Positions 23,601 to 33,841 of a stretch of DNA of 64,000 bases are shown here, piece after piece. Each line of letters begins with the position of its first letter. Position 1 is the first letter of the stretch. Source of the DNA: Acanthamoeba sp. SK_2022b (Eukaryota > Discosea > Longamoebia > Acanthamoebidae). Below the pieces are notes generated by a model. That model was not told the DNA's origin. It worked only from the letters and a program-made list of their open reading frames with translations, and ran no database searches. Position numbers and translations under genes: made by a program. The stretch is taken from positions 1 to 64,000 of the forward strand of contig JANDJZ010000175.1 of NCBI GenBank assembly GCA_027943245.1. Reading direction: 5' to 3'.

Positions 23601-25062
23601 CGTCGTCCTCGCGCAGGTCCAACCCCAGCTCGCCGGCGCCCGCCGTGAGCGCCGCGCAGGCCTGCGCCAAGCCGTTCAAGATTCCGTCGACGCTCTTCGA
23701 CGTCCACCCGAGCTTCGTGTACTCGCAGATGGTCAACATCCCCTTCATCGACGATTCGCCGCCCAAAGGTGCGCGTGCCTTGTCCTCTTTCCTCCAAGGG
23801 AAGGGATGGCGCACTGCGTGTCGTGGCTAACCAACCGCATCTTGTCCAGAGCTCAAGTCGGGCGATGAGGCGCTGTCTCGGGCGCTCTCCATTCTCGACC
23901 GCACGCCGACCACGGTGTGCGCCAAGGTGGGGATCATCTACGTGGGCGAACACCAGGAGACCGAAGAGCAGATCCTGGGCAACACCGCAGGCTCGCCTCG
24001 ATACTTTGGCGTGCGTTGCTTCTCTCTTTTTCCCAACCGCACCCCCACCTCATCCCAATCCCAATTCTTTTGCTGGTGGACTTGACTGATTAAACCATCC
24101 CGTGTGTCATGTGTGCCGTGTGCGTCGTGCGCAGCTCCTCAACCGGCTGGGCGACAAGATTCGGCTCAAGGACACGCCCATGTATGCTGGCGGTCTCGAC
24201 ACCCGGGAGGACACCGACGGTCACTACACCATCCACTGGCGGAGCGTGTCCACCCAGGTAAGCTCGCCGCGTTATTGAGAGAGGCCGAGAGAGAGAACGC
24301 GCGGTGGCGCTTCTTGTGAAGCGCCTAGACGAATGACACTTCCTCTGTGCCCTTCCCCCTTCAGGTCGTGTACCACGTGGTGACGATGATCCCCAACCAG
24401 CTGCACCTCTACCGCGGCTACCAAAACAAGAAACGACACATCGGCAACGACAACGTCAACATCGTCTACTCCGACTCGCCCAAGGAGTTTAAGCAAGACA
24501 CCATACAGGTTTCATTTCCCCATCCGTGTCACTTGCTCCGTACGGCAGTGAGCGCTGCAGTGCATTGGGGAGTGAAGGCTCACCTTTTCCATTCTTTGTC
24601 GCCATCATGTGCAACCCAACCAACCAACCAACCAACCAACCAACCAACCAACCAACCAACCAACCAACCAACCAACCAACCAACCGACCAACCAACAGGG
24701 CCAATTCAATTTTGTTCATATCGTGGTGCATCCGCTCAAGGAGGGATTCTACCGCGTTGAGGTGAAGAAGAAGCCGCAGGTCCCCTCCTTTGGCCCAATC
24801 ACCAGTGTACAGATCGTCTCCGAGCGCGCCATGCCCACCCTCGTCCGCCAGGTAAGCTACCCCTTCTCCCTTCACTCTGCCACAGGTCTTGGACTGACCT
24901 TGTCTCGTGCGTGGAATGAAAACAAAACAACAAAAGGTGGCACTCTCGGCCAACCTGGCGGCTTGTCTGGTGCAGGATCCACAACTGCAGCGCTACTCCA
25001 ACCTGGAGGAACGCCTCCGTCAGCTGCGCAAGATCGCCGAGCGATTCGCCAAACCCGAGTGA
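15026..25062 (+). CDS. TSC2: Tuberin (TSC2) homologue with C-terminal Rap/Ran-GAP domain
   Basis: GTPase-activating protein for Rheb that restrains TOR complex 1. ATG at 15026 ([13 protein letters not shown]) opens a Ser/Pro-rich leader. The N-terminal alpha-solenoid (tuberin-N) runs through many exons: [87 protein letters not shown] helices and [17 protein letters not shown] second helical part follows ([36 protein letters not shown]). Then comes a long low-complexity linker (about 20.9-23.5 kb) with basophilic phosphosites such as RRRSFS, and finally the GAP domain: [48 protein letters not shown] (bearing the catalytic asparagine of the Asn-thumb) and [11 protein letters not shown]. Stop TGA at 25060-25062. 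The Rap/Ran-GAP fits TSC2 over RalGAP because the tuberin-N order is also present. Linker splicing is approximate. Confidence 0.9.
17388..17461. repeat. (CA)n microsatellite in tuberin intron
   Basis: About 37 uninterrupted CA units between the exon ending near LITEKQVL and the exon starting [11 protein letters not shown]. Confidence 0.95.
20474..20612. repeat. Compound (CA)n-(GA)n microsatellite in tuberin intron
   Basis: CA units with AA interruptions at four places run to 20586, followed by about 13 GA units. It occupies most of an intron upstream of the exon that starts near 20692. Confidence 0.93.
24616..24698. repeat. (CCAA)n tetranucleotide repeat ending at a splice acceptor
   Basis: About 20 tandem CCAA units with one CCGA variant. 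The array runs straight into the acceptor CAACAG; the next tuberin exon ([13 protein letters not shown]) starts at 24699. Confidence 0.93.
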
Positions 25063-25181
25063 TGCGCAGGGCTGTTGCTCTCCCGCGCAGGAGAGGAATG
25101 TGGCTTATGCGGGCTTTTTTCTGCGAATATTAGGAAAAAAACAACAAAAACATAAAAATATTAAAATCGAACATCGCGGCC

Positions 25182-27742
25182 ATGCGAAAGGTTGATGGTG
25201 ATGATGGGTCTTTTGTGCCCAACTCGTCGTCAACGACCACGCTGCCATCCACTATGACACTGCCAGACTCGATTTCTATCATCGATGTGTGCAATCAGCG
25301 AAACCTTGAGCGCCTGAAACGATACGTGGCGCACAGAGGCAGTGACGCGGTGCGATTGCGAGACGAAGATGGGACGACGGCTCTCCACCACGCCGCGTGG
25401 AACAATGATTGCGAGGCAATGGTCTTCCTCCTGCAGAAGGGAGCTGAGGTCGAGGCGCGCAACCACGAAGGCTCGACGCCCCTCCACTGGGCCGCCTGGA
25501 ACGGCAATCTTGAGGCGGCCCGCCTCCTTCTCGCGTGCGGTGCCGACTCTTGTGCTGCCACCACGGCCGGTGATACCTGGTGCGAGCACACACCACAGAC
25601 GGCGCAGTCTGTCGATGCACGTAAGGTCAACATATCTGACGCTTCTGTGTGCTCCCTCGTTGCCACTACGTATAGCCTGCACTGGGCAGCCCACAGCCAG
25701 TCCGCTGAGGTCTGCAGGCTGCTGCTGATCGCCGGCGCGTCGCCCAACGCAAGGAATCGACACAACTGGACGCCCCTGCAGGTGCCACCAACTACGCTGT
25801 TTTTGCAGCAATCATGCGAGCTCTTGCTTGCTGGGCATGAAGACCGCTGCAGCGGTAGCCGTTGCTGACGAGCTGTAATTTCTTTGCATGTCTGTGTGTT
25901 GTACGTGTAGAAAGTGAGGTCTCTTGCCCTGCACTCGCTCTTGACCACACGTAAGTACGGACTCTCGTGTTGACGTGGACGCTCTCTACGCTCCTCTGCG
26001 TTCTCTCTCTCTCTGTGTGTGTGTGTGTGCGTGTGTGTGTTTGCGTGCCATGTATGTTGTTATGCTGCATTTCAACACGGTGGCGTGTCCAGCGGTTACG
26101 GCAAAACAAAAGGAAGAGTTGGCGAAGGAGATGGAAGAACTTAAGCAGCGGAGCATCCACCCTCTCACTCCAGCGGAACGTATGATCGTGACTTCTTCTG
26201 CCAGCTTGTTTGCACACGCCCGTACTGCTCACGCCTGGCCCACGCGTCTCGGCCCCGCTCAGGTCTGGCACGCGACTACTTTGAGAAGGGCCTCCTCGAC
26301 TTCACGGAGCGGATCGAGGACGGGTTCTACGACGCCGGCCGATGCGGCGAGTTCAAACCCTACGAGGAGCTCCTCGCGCTGAACAGAGCACGCGAGGTGA
26401 GCTCCACTCGCCTAATCGTTGGGGCGGTCGCTGAACTCGGTATGTGTGTTCGTGCGTTGGCCTTGCGCCAGGTCATCTTGGTAGACGCAACGCGGGACGT
26501 CCGACTGGCCGAGATCAGGTCCAAAGCCGAAACTCTGCTGGGCGAGTTCCCCCACCTCGAGACGAAGATCAGGTAGCGCTTGCGTTGCTCGCGGCAATGG
26601 TCCATCGGTGAGCCGGTTGGCTGAACCACGGTGTTCTGCGTGACTCGGGCTGACCCAATCGCGTCGACACAGAATGCTGGCGATGTTTGTGAGCAACCTC
26701 ATGGGCGGGACGCAGATCGACGAGATCGCGGCGCCAAACGAGATCATCAAGTTGACCGACCAGGTCATCACCTACGTCAAGGAGGTCCTTCAATCTAACG
26801 TGGTAGGGCACGATCACCACCATCGCTACCGCTCCCTCCGTTTGACTGACCGCATGCCGGTGGCAGGTGCCGCTTGGCTGCATCACGCACGGCGTGTGCC
26901 GACACAGGGCCATCCTGTACAAGTACCTGTGTGACTTCTGTGGCATCCCTTGCCGTCTCGTGCGCGGGGCCTACGATGACACTCACCACGCCTGGAACGG
27001 TGCAGAGCACCCCCTCTCGTACCGTCGAGGCTTTCTACTATTTACTGTTATTTATTAATGTTATACTATTTACTTATTATTTGCTATTTGCTATTTACTA
27101 TTTAACATCGAGGTATTTCCTGAGGCCAGTGGGTAACCACTCGCTTACCTGCCGCTTCTGGTCGGCTGTGTTTTTGGCGTCGCAGTGGTGCTGCTGGGCA
27201 ACAAGTGTTATCTGGTGGATATCATGCATGACCCGATGGCCATCTACCCGGAGGAGTCTCCCGAAGTGCGCGTCTCCCCAACCATTCCCTCTTCCCTCTC
27301 TCCTATTTGCGAGAGAGTGGCAACCCTCACATAACGGTCCACCAAACCCCCGCGGCGAGCACAGGCACAGAACTACGTCCGCATGGGCCGCGTCAGCGGA
27401 CAACTGGCTCCGATCGGCGGGATTGGCGGCTCATCCGTTCGCATCGCCCCGCAACTCACCACCGTGCCCACTTCTCCCCTGTTCTCTCTCCCCCTCCTTT
27501 TGAACATGTGTTCAATGATGGTCGCTGTGTGCAGCCTCACTACCGATACATCCCACTCCGCGACTTTCGACGAGCAGACCTGGAGTTGTACGAGAAATTG
27601 GGCTCGGGCAGCTTCGGTTCAGTCTACCGCTGCTCTCTCAACGGCTTCACTTGCGCCGTGAAGATCATGACGCTGGGTACCCGGCCACCCTTGCTGCCAG
27701 CTCTGATGAGGTCTCACTGCTACTCAGCGAGCCTTGAACTCA

Positions 27743-27807
<65 letters not shown>

Positions 27808-27987
27808 ACACTGTTACTGATGCGGACAACAACTACTACATTAAACAGGAGATATCCATTTTGGAGGCCCTGCGACACGACAATGTTGTCACCTACCTGG
27901 GTCACGACGTGATCGAGAACTCAGGGCGACGGGTACTCCTCTCCCGCTCACTCACACGAGTGCCCGCACGCGTATGTGGTCCCAATC

Positions 27988-28047
<60 letters not shown>

Positions 28048-29037
28048 TCTCGCAGGTCATCCACCTGTTCATGGAGTACTTCCCGCTTTCCCTGTCCAGC
28101 GTCATCAAGCACCAGCGCGAGCAGGCCAAGAAGCCGCTGTCGCCGGCCACCATCCGCACCTACGCTCTCGAAGTGGCCAAAGGTTAGGGCGAGGATTTGC
28201 GCAGGCTCGTGTGTGCGCTCACTCACCCTTTAACTCACGGCCGCCACAGGCATGCACTACATGCACGGTTTGACGCCGCCCATCCTGCACCGGTACCAGA
28301 CCTCGTGGCACCGCTGTTGCTGGCGTTCGGCGCGCGAATGACGGACGGTCTCCCAACTCGCAGGGACATCAAGAGCAGCAATGTGCTGGTCGCGTTGGAC
28401 GAACACGGCAACCCGAAGAAGGTCAAGCTGTGCGACTTGTACGCTTTAACCACCGCACAGTCTCTCATCTCGCCAAGTGTTGCTGGGTCACGTCGTGGAC
28501 TGCTGACTCGTGCCCTCTCCCGCAAACGTACTCGACGACGACCCAACAACAACAAGCGGAGTGAGTAAGCTGTTGGAGGGGACCGAGGTCGCTCGGACGA
28601 TGGTGGGCACGCCGGGCTGGATAGCGCCCGAGGTGCTGAAGAACAGCCGAAACGGATACACCGACAAGGCCGATGGTACGGCTCGACCTTGCGCGAGCTG
28701 CCTGGCTGTTGTGGTTGTTGCGCTCAGGCCGTCGTGGCTGATGCACGCACAGTGTGGTCCTACGGCATGTTTCTGAATGAGCTGCTGACGCTCGAGCGAC
28801 CAAAGCTGGGGGCCAACCACACCCTGTCGCCACCGACCAACGTGGAGAGAGCTCTGCTGGTGCTCCTTCCTCGTGCCCTCCACAGCTTCTCTACCTTGTG
28901 GCTGACATGCGTCTGTTATTCTGTTGCATTTCGGGTAGCCGGTCGTGGAGCTCATGATGTCGTGTGTGAGGATCATGCCGAACCAGCGACCGAGTTCATC
29001 GGACATCATCTTCCGACTCAGCACGCTCAGCCTATGA
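25182..29037 (+). CDS. Ankyrin-repeat, EDR1/transglutaminase-like, Raf-type protein kinase
   Basis: Predicted Ser/Thr or dual-specificity kinase of the TKL class. ATG at 25182. Ankyrin repeats include DEDGTTALHHAAWNNDCEAM, NHEGSTPLHWAAWNGNLEAA, LHWAAHSQSAEVCRLLLIAG and RNRHNWTPLQ. An EDR1-like transglutaminase-fold domain follows: ITHGVCRHRAILYKYLCDF, IPCRLVRGAYDDTHHAWN and VVLLGNKCYLVDIMHDP, giving candidate Cys, His and Asp residues. The kinase has the glycine loop LGSGSFGSVYRCSL, CAVKIM (lysine), HRDIKSSNVL, DFGVSKLLEGTE (formed only after removing the intron that ends AACAAG near 28555), GTPGWIAPEVL and SYGMFLNELLTLE. The end is PSSSDIIFRLSTLSL, stop at 29035-29037. All main kinase motifs appear intact. 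Plant CTR1/EDR1 kinases pair an EDR1 domain with a Raf-like kinase; the ankyrin front is the difference. Upstream signal and substrates are unknown. Confidence 0.88.
26014..26042. repeat. (GT)n microsatellite in ankyrin-kinase intron
   Basis: About 13 GT units with one GC interruption, in the intron before the exon encoding VTAKQKEELAKEMEELK. Confidence 0.85.
27744..27802. repeat. (CA)n microsatellite abutting an acceptor in the kinase gene
   Basis: About 29 CA units whose last unit forms part of the acceptor ACACAG. The exon starts at 27805 (DTVTDADNNYYIKQEISIL). It is complementary in sequence to the (TG)n tract at 27991-28047 in the next intron. Confidence 0.93.
27991..28047. repeat. (TG)n microsatellite in the next kinase-gene intron
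   Basis: About 28 TG units ending eight bases before the acceptor; the next exon begins at 28056 (VIHLFMEYFPLSLSSV). It has the opposite orientation to the CA tract across the 128-base exon 27805-27932. Confidence 0.93.
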
Positions 29038-29131
29038 CCTCCGTACGCATGCTGGTTGTGCTCTGGTCTGGATAAAAAATATAAAAATATGGTATCGTAA
29101 AAGCCTTGGTCTTTCAAGATTGCGGCTTAAG

Positions 29132-31398
29132 ATGAAGGGGGCGACAGTGGTGCTGGATGGCGGCGGTGCCAATCTACGCTTTGGATTTGCTGGTGAAGAT
29201 GAGCCCTCCGGGTACGCGCTCTTCATGGGAAAGAAGATTCCCCCTGCATCTAATTGCAAGATTACAAGCGCAGGGTGGTGCCCAACCATGTGGTGCGCCC
29301 GAAGCGTGACCGGCGCACTTATGTTGCCGATGAGATCGACGAGTGCCGCGACATCTCGGGCCTCTACCTGCGGCGTCCCTTCGAGAAGGTGCTGTGCCGT
29401 TCCTCCCGCTAGCGAAGGAGGAGGGCACTCACCCCAGAGCCCACTCCCACGACTACGCACAGGGCTACCTGGTGGACTTTGAGCTGCAGAAGGAGGTCTG
29501 GGACCGCGCCTTTGGCAAACCGTTCCTTCAGGTACTTCGCGAGAGCCCTCGCCTCTCTGTCCCAGCCACGCGCCAACACGCCCACACGCCACTCAGATCC
29601 AGCCAAAGGACCACGACCTGCTGCTCACACAGCCTCTGTTCACTCCCCTCGCTCTTCAAGAGGCCACGTACATGCGCCCGCCCTAGGGACCCCTCCTGTG
29701 CTTATGTGCGCGATGACCAATGCGTGCTCTCTGTGTGCGGACCGGACAGGCTCGAGCTGGTCTTCGAGGAATACGGATTCAAGTCCCTCTTCTGCTGCTC
29801 CCGTACCACCACCTCCCGGCACCTCCTTCTCCACCACTCCACGTGCCGCCATGGCATTTCTCATCGATCGCTCTGTGTGTCTCCCCCCTTCCACCTCTCT
29901 TCCCGTGACGCGGCAGCTGCCATGGCGGTGATGCACTACTACACCAAGCAGCCAGAGCCAATGCACGTGCTGGGTAGAGTTAGTGTGCCTGGAGAGGGGG
30001 GGGGAGCGGTTGGCGACTCACTTCACTGTTCTCTGGGCCGGGTGATGGTGGGCCTGTGAAGGCAAGTGCCCACCTCTGCCCGCGGACGCGCCATCGGCAG
30101 CCGTGGTGGTGGACAGTGGCTACTCGTTCACGCACGTTGTACCTTTCTTCGAGAGCGAGAGACTGGACGAGGCCGTGAAGAGGTCCGCCCCTTCTCTCTC
30201 TCTCTCTCTCTCTTCGTTTCCCCCCCCCCCCCGAATGTCTCTTTGTCCTTCCCGACTGCTCACTGCTGTCGGTGCAGGATCAACGTGGGAGGCAAGATGC
30301 TCACCAACCATCTCAAGGAGATCATCTCCTTCCGGTACCGCTTCGCTTTGGGGTTGCTGCCGCTTGCGTTGCACACCGCCACCACCAACACGTGAGGTTG
30401 GGGGGGGGGGGGCAACGATGCAGCACGTGGAACATGATGGAGGAAACCTTCTTGGTCAACATAGTGAAAGAGAAGATGTGCTACGTGTCGCTCGACTTCA
30501 CCCAGGACATGCACGAGACCAAGTGCGCGCTACCTCGCACAGCCCAGCCGCCTGCCGCCTCTGTAGCTCACCACGGCATGCGCGGGGCGGGGCTGCGGTG
30601 GCCACAATTGTGCGGCTCGCAGGCGGCCCAACAACCGAATCGTGCAGAGGTACCTGCTGCCCGATTACACCACCACCGATCGGGGGCGCGTCTTGAGCGA
30701 GGCCGAGCAGCGACAAGCGGCACGCAAGGCAGAGGGCCAATCGACAGGCACAGAGATGGCACTCGACGAGCAGGTGCTGGTGATGAACAACGAGCGGATA
30801 GCCATCCCCGAGATACTACTCCACCCCTCCGACATTGGCGTGCCACAGGTCTCTCTCTCCTTTCCCATTGCCACCACCTAGCCCCACATGTGCGCCGCTT
30901 GGTTTGGCTCACGACCGGGCTCATGGTAGGCTGGTGTGGCGGAGACGATCGCCCAGTCCATCGCCTGCGCCCCGCTGGAGCTGCAGTCGTGGCTTTACGC
31001 CAACATCGTCCTCACTGGAGGCAACACGCTCTTCCCCAACTACCCCCAGCGACTGTACGCCACCAACCTCTGCCGCGGTACACACTCACAGGTGCCTGAC
31101 CTGGAGAGGCCGGGATGTGCGTCGGCAGGTACCAGGAGCTGCGAAAGCTTGCGCCCACAGACTTCCCCGTCCGCGTGTTCTACCCAAAGGAGTGCGTTCA
31201 CTACTTGCGTTTGCACATGTTGGTGCTTGCTTACGCAGACAATCTTTTAATGCCCCAACCTGCAGCCCCATCAGCGCGGCTTGGCGAGGTGCCGCCTTGA
31301 TCGCGCAGGACCCGCTGTACGAGCGGCACCGGCTCACGCGAGAGCAGTACAAGGAGATGGGGTCTGCGGCAAGCGCACGCCACTTGAAGCGCTGGTAA
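29132..31398 (+). CDS. ARP6: Actin-related protein 6 (ARP6)
   Basis: Nuclear actin-related protein, a subunit of SWR1/SRCAP-type remodellers that deposit H2A.Z. ATG at 29132 (MKGATVVLDGGGANLRFGFA), about 95 bases after the preceding gene. Segments diagnostic of ARP6 rather than actin: VVPNHVVRPKRDRRTYVADE, DISGLYLRRPFEKGYLVDFE, LELVFEEYGFKSL, VVDSGYSFTHVVPFFE, RINVGGKMLTNHLKEIISFR, MMEETFLVNIVKEKMCYVSL, NERIAIPEILLHPSDIGVPQ, NIVLTGGNTLFPNYPQRLYQ and APTDFPVRVFYPKDPISAAW. It ends GSAASARHLKRW, TAA at 31396-31398. It spans several short introns, some very C-rich. The exon near 29810-29925 is the least certain part. Confidence 0.93.
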
Positions 31399-31786
31399 AC
31401 AAGAGGGTTGTTGAGAGTTGGATTATAACTTATTGGAAGGCCGCATGAAGGCGGTAAATAATATGTACACACTACTCACGGCACTGGGGAGCGAGGTCAC
31501 TCACTCCTCGTGAGGACAACACAACCCGCTGGCGCGTGGTAAGCGGAAAGGACGGAAGGGAAGGAACGCGGGCGTTCAGGCCGAGCCAGAGTCGCGCGAT
31601 GCCGGCGAAGGGCCTTTTCGGCGGACCCACAGAGGGGCGAGAGCGATGCGGTCTCGGGAGCGCCTTGCCGTTTGCTCGCAGCTGGTGGCGAGAGGCAGTC
31701 GAGCCGGCCAAGAGATCGGGTGAAAAGCCGCGGGGAAGAGCTTTTGTACAGAAGGAGACACCGTTGAGGAGCGGCGAGAGATCGGC
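31399..31786. other. Intergenic gap between convergent genes
   Basis: Shared 3' region of ARP6 (+) and the bZIP gene (-). It has mixed composition and no convincing coding frame or RNA gene. Confidence 0.55.
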
Positions 31787-33145
31787 TTAGGCCTGGACGG
31801 TGACCTCGTCGGGCTGGGGCATGGCTAGCTGGTGCTGCGCGGTGACCTTGTTCCAGTACTGGCCATATGAGTGGAGGGCCATGAGAAGGTAGAGCACGAG
31901 TGCCATGCCCTCCTTGTTGGGCTTGCCGCCGGACATCGCCTTGAGGATGACGTCGCTGAGCTGGATGCCACCGCCGGTAACAACGGCCGAGGGTGCCGGC
32001 GGTGCCGAAGTGGGAGCGGCGGCGGTGGCGGCGGGCTTGGCCTCGACGGCGGGTGAAGGTGCGGGAGGAGGCGACGCCTTCTTCGTGTTGTTGTACAAGG
32101 CAAAGGCTTGGCCAAGATTGCTCTTCTCGATGAGGGTCTTGAAGTCATCTAGCTCCTTCTTGAGGACGCGATTTTCGATCTGCAGCTCGGTGATTTGTTC
32201 CCTGAGGCGTGAATTGCTTGTGTCCAGGCCTTCGATCTGGATCTCGAGCTCCTGTTGGTGGTTCTTCCTGTTCTGCCGTGACAGCGAAGCCGACTCGCGA
32301 TTCTTGATTTTCCTGTAAATGCATCATCCATCACCAGTCAACCACCATTGATGCACACTCCACTCGATCGCGTATGCGCGATCCAGTGCGGATCCGAGCG
32401 TGAAAGAATTAATTAGGGCACCAAAGGCGCACCTTATCCACTCCTTGAGTTCGGTCTGCTGTGCTTCGGTAAGCGGCTGGGTCTCGGCGTAGTGCTCGAG
32501 CTGCGCGCTGTTCATCCCTCGCAAGGACTCGATGAAATCGGAGGGCTGGGGCTCGAGCTTCTGCTTCTTGGCAGCACGAGCAGCTTTCTTCTCCTTCGTG
32601 GACGCGTTCTTACGCTTGGGTTCCTTGGGTTCCTCCTTGACCTTCACGAGAGGCACGGTGGTGCTCGATGGCGTGGTTTGAACGCTGCCGCTCTCGATTT
32701 CCTCTTCCTTCTCCATGACGGGCTCTGCCAGGTCGCCGAGGATTGGGAAGATGTCGGTCAGGCCGGCGAAGGGGTCGTCAAGTCCAGGCGAAGAAAGGGA
32801 TAGCCCATCAGATGGCGGTGTGGGAGGCGGCGGAGGCAGGGACATCGTCGTTGGCAACTGCGCAGCGGTGGTGGCGGTGTAGGAGGGCTGTGGAGGCAGT
32901 GAAGGTCTTGCGGCATCTTCCTCAGGCACATTGGCTTCGTTGAAGGCAAATTGGTCGGCAACAGCAGCAGGAGCTAGGTGAGGGTCTTGGCTGCCGGTGG
33001 TCTGATCTTCAGCCTTGGTAGCGGGCAGCTGCTGCGACACTGCAGCCGATCCATCGAGTAGAAAGTTCATGAATTCTTCGTCCATAGAAAGGCTGTCAAA
33101 GCTGTGGCTCAGCGAGATGGCGTCCACGGTGCTTGCGTCTTGCAT
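31787..33145 (-). CDS. bZIP transcription factor, ATF6/CREB3-like basic region
   Basis: DNA-binding basic-leucine-zipper protein; coding exons complement(32433..33145) and complement(31787..32312), joined across a 120-base intron (AG|gtgcgc ... ttacag|GA), 412 residues. The N-terminal half is acidic and Ser/Pro/Gln-rich (MDEEFMNFLLDGSAAVSQQL; LDDPFAGLTDIFPILGDLAE), typical of activation domains. A Lys-rich stretch (KRKNASTKEKKAARAAKKQK) follows. The basic region spans the splice join (IRKIKNRESASLSRQNRKNH) and keeps N-x7-R (NRESASLSR); a zipper-like heptad region follows (LEIQIEGLDTSNSRLREQIT). Near the C-terminus GMALVLYLLMALHSYGQY is hydrophobic and could be a membrane anchor or a buried helix. 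Target genes unknown. Confidence 0.88.
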
Positions 33146-33841
33146 CGTGTGGTTCTTGTGTGGTGTGCGTGCGCGAGAGTGGGTTGATTAGGGAGCTCGT
33201 TCGTGCGGCACTCGATCGGACTGTGAAAGTGGTGAGTCGGGTGCTGCCGAACCAGGAGGTAAATGAGATAAAGACCTTCACGCGGCGCAAGCGGTCCTTT
33301 CTTTGAGCTGAGAGGTGAAGGGTTTGGCGCGAAGTGTCGCTTTTTGGAGGTCTTCGGTACTCCGGCCACACATGATTTCATCGAAAATACAAACATTCTC
33401 GGGCGACATGCCATCACACCAAATTTCGACATTTATTCCAAATTGTTTCCAAAACAGGCACTATTCGGCCAACCACGAGCGTGGAACGCCGGATATCTGA
33501 ACGCCCTGTATCCGCCGAAAACTGGAAGGAGTAACCGCGTTCGGCTCGGTCCCTTCCAGGTAGCCGCTTTGTCGCCGACAAGTCCGCAAACACCGAGAAT
33601 TCACGCGGGCATGGCATCCGCGGAATGTCCATTCTTTCGCATCGCCTCCGCGGAAGGAAAAGCTGCTCCTGTTTCGGGCTTTACCAAACTCCCCTCCATC
33701 GCACGCTGCGCCCGTGTGCATAAAGTCAGAGAGCAGGCTTCCGCCAATTCGATAAATCAAATCAGTCGTTTCCACAGGCTGTTCCAGCTCGAACCCTCAC
33801 CTCTTGCCTACCAGGACTGCTTCAATCACATTGAAACGAGG
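33146..33841. other. Divergent promoter region, bZIP and GRAM genes
   Basis: About 700 bases between two divergent starts (33145 minus, 33842 plus). The plus strand is open in frame with the GRAM gene from 33344, but that extension (starting MEVFGTPATHDF) has no family-like content and is taken as noncoding. No TATA-like or operator motif could be assigned. Confidence 0.5.

Noticed and set aside
22355..23953. 532-codon minus-strand open frame opposite the tuberin linker
   Set aside because: GC-rich low-complexity shadow (Arg/Gly-rich) of the coding plus strand; no domain.
24616..24698. CCAA array as a telomere remnant or CRISPR-like array
   Set aside because: Unit is only four bases with no spacers, and it lies inside an intron of a eukaryotic gene; it is a plain microsatellite.
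28440..28560. Apparent loss of the DFG motif in the ankyrin kinase (CDLY)
   Set aside because: Removing the intron gtacgc...aacaag restores CDFGVSKLLEG, so the kinase motif is intact.
33344..33841. In-frame upstream extension of the GRAM protein by 166 codons
   Set aside because: The extension has no domain-like content and lies in the divergent promoter with the bZIP gene; the ATG at 33842 sits right at the start of the MIU-like helix.
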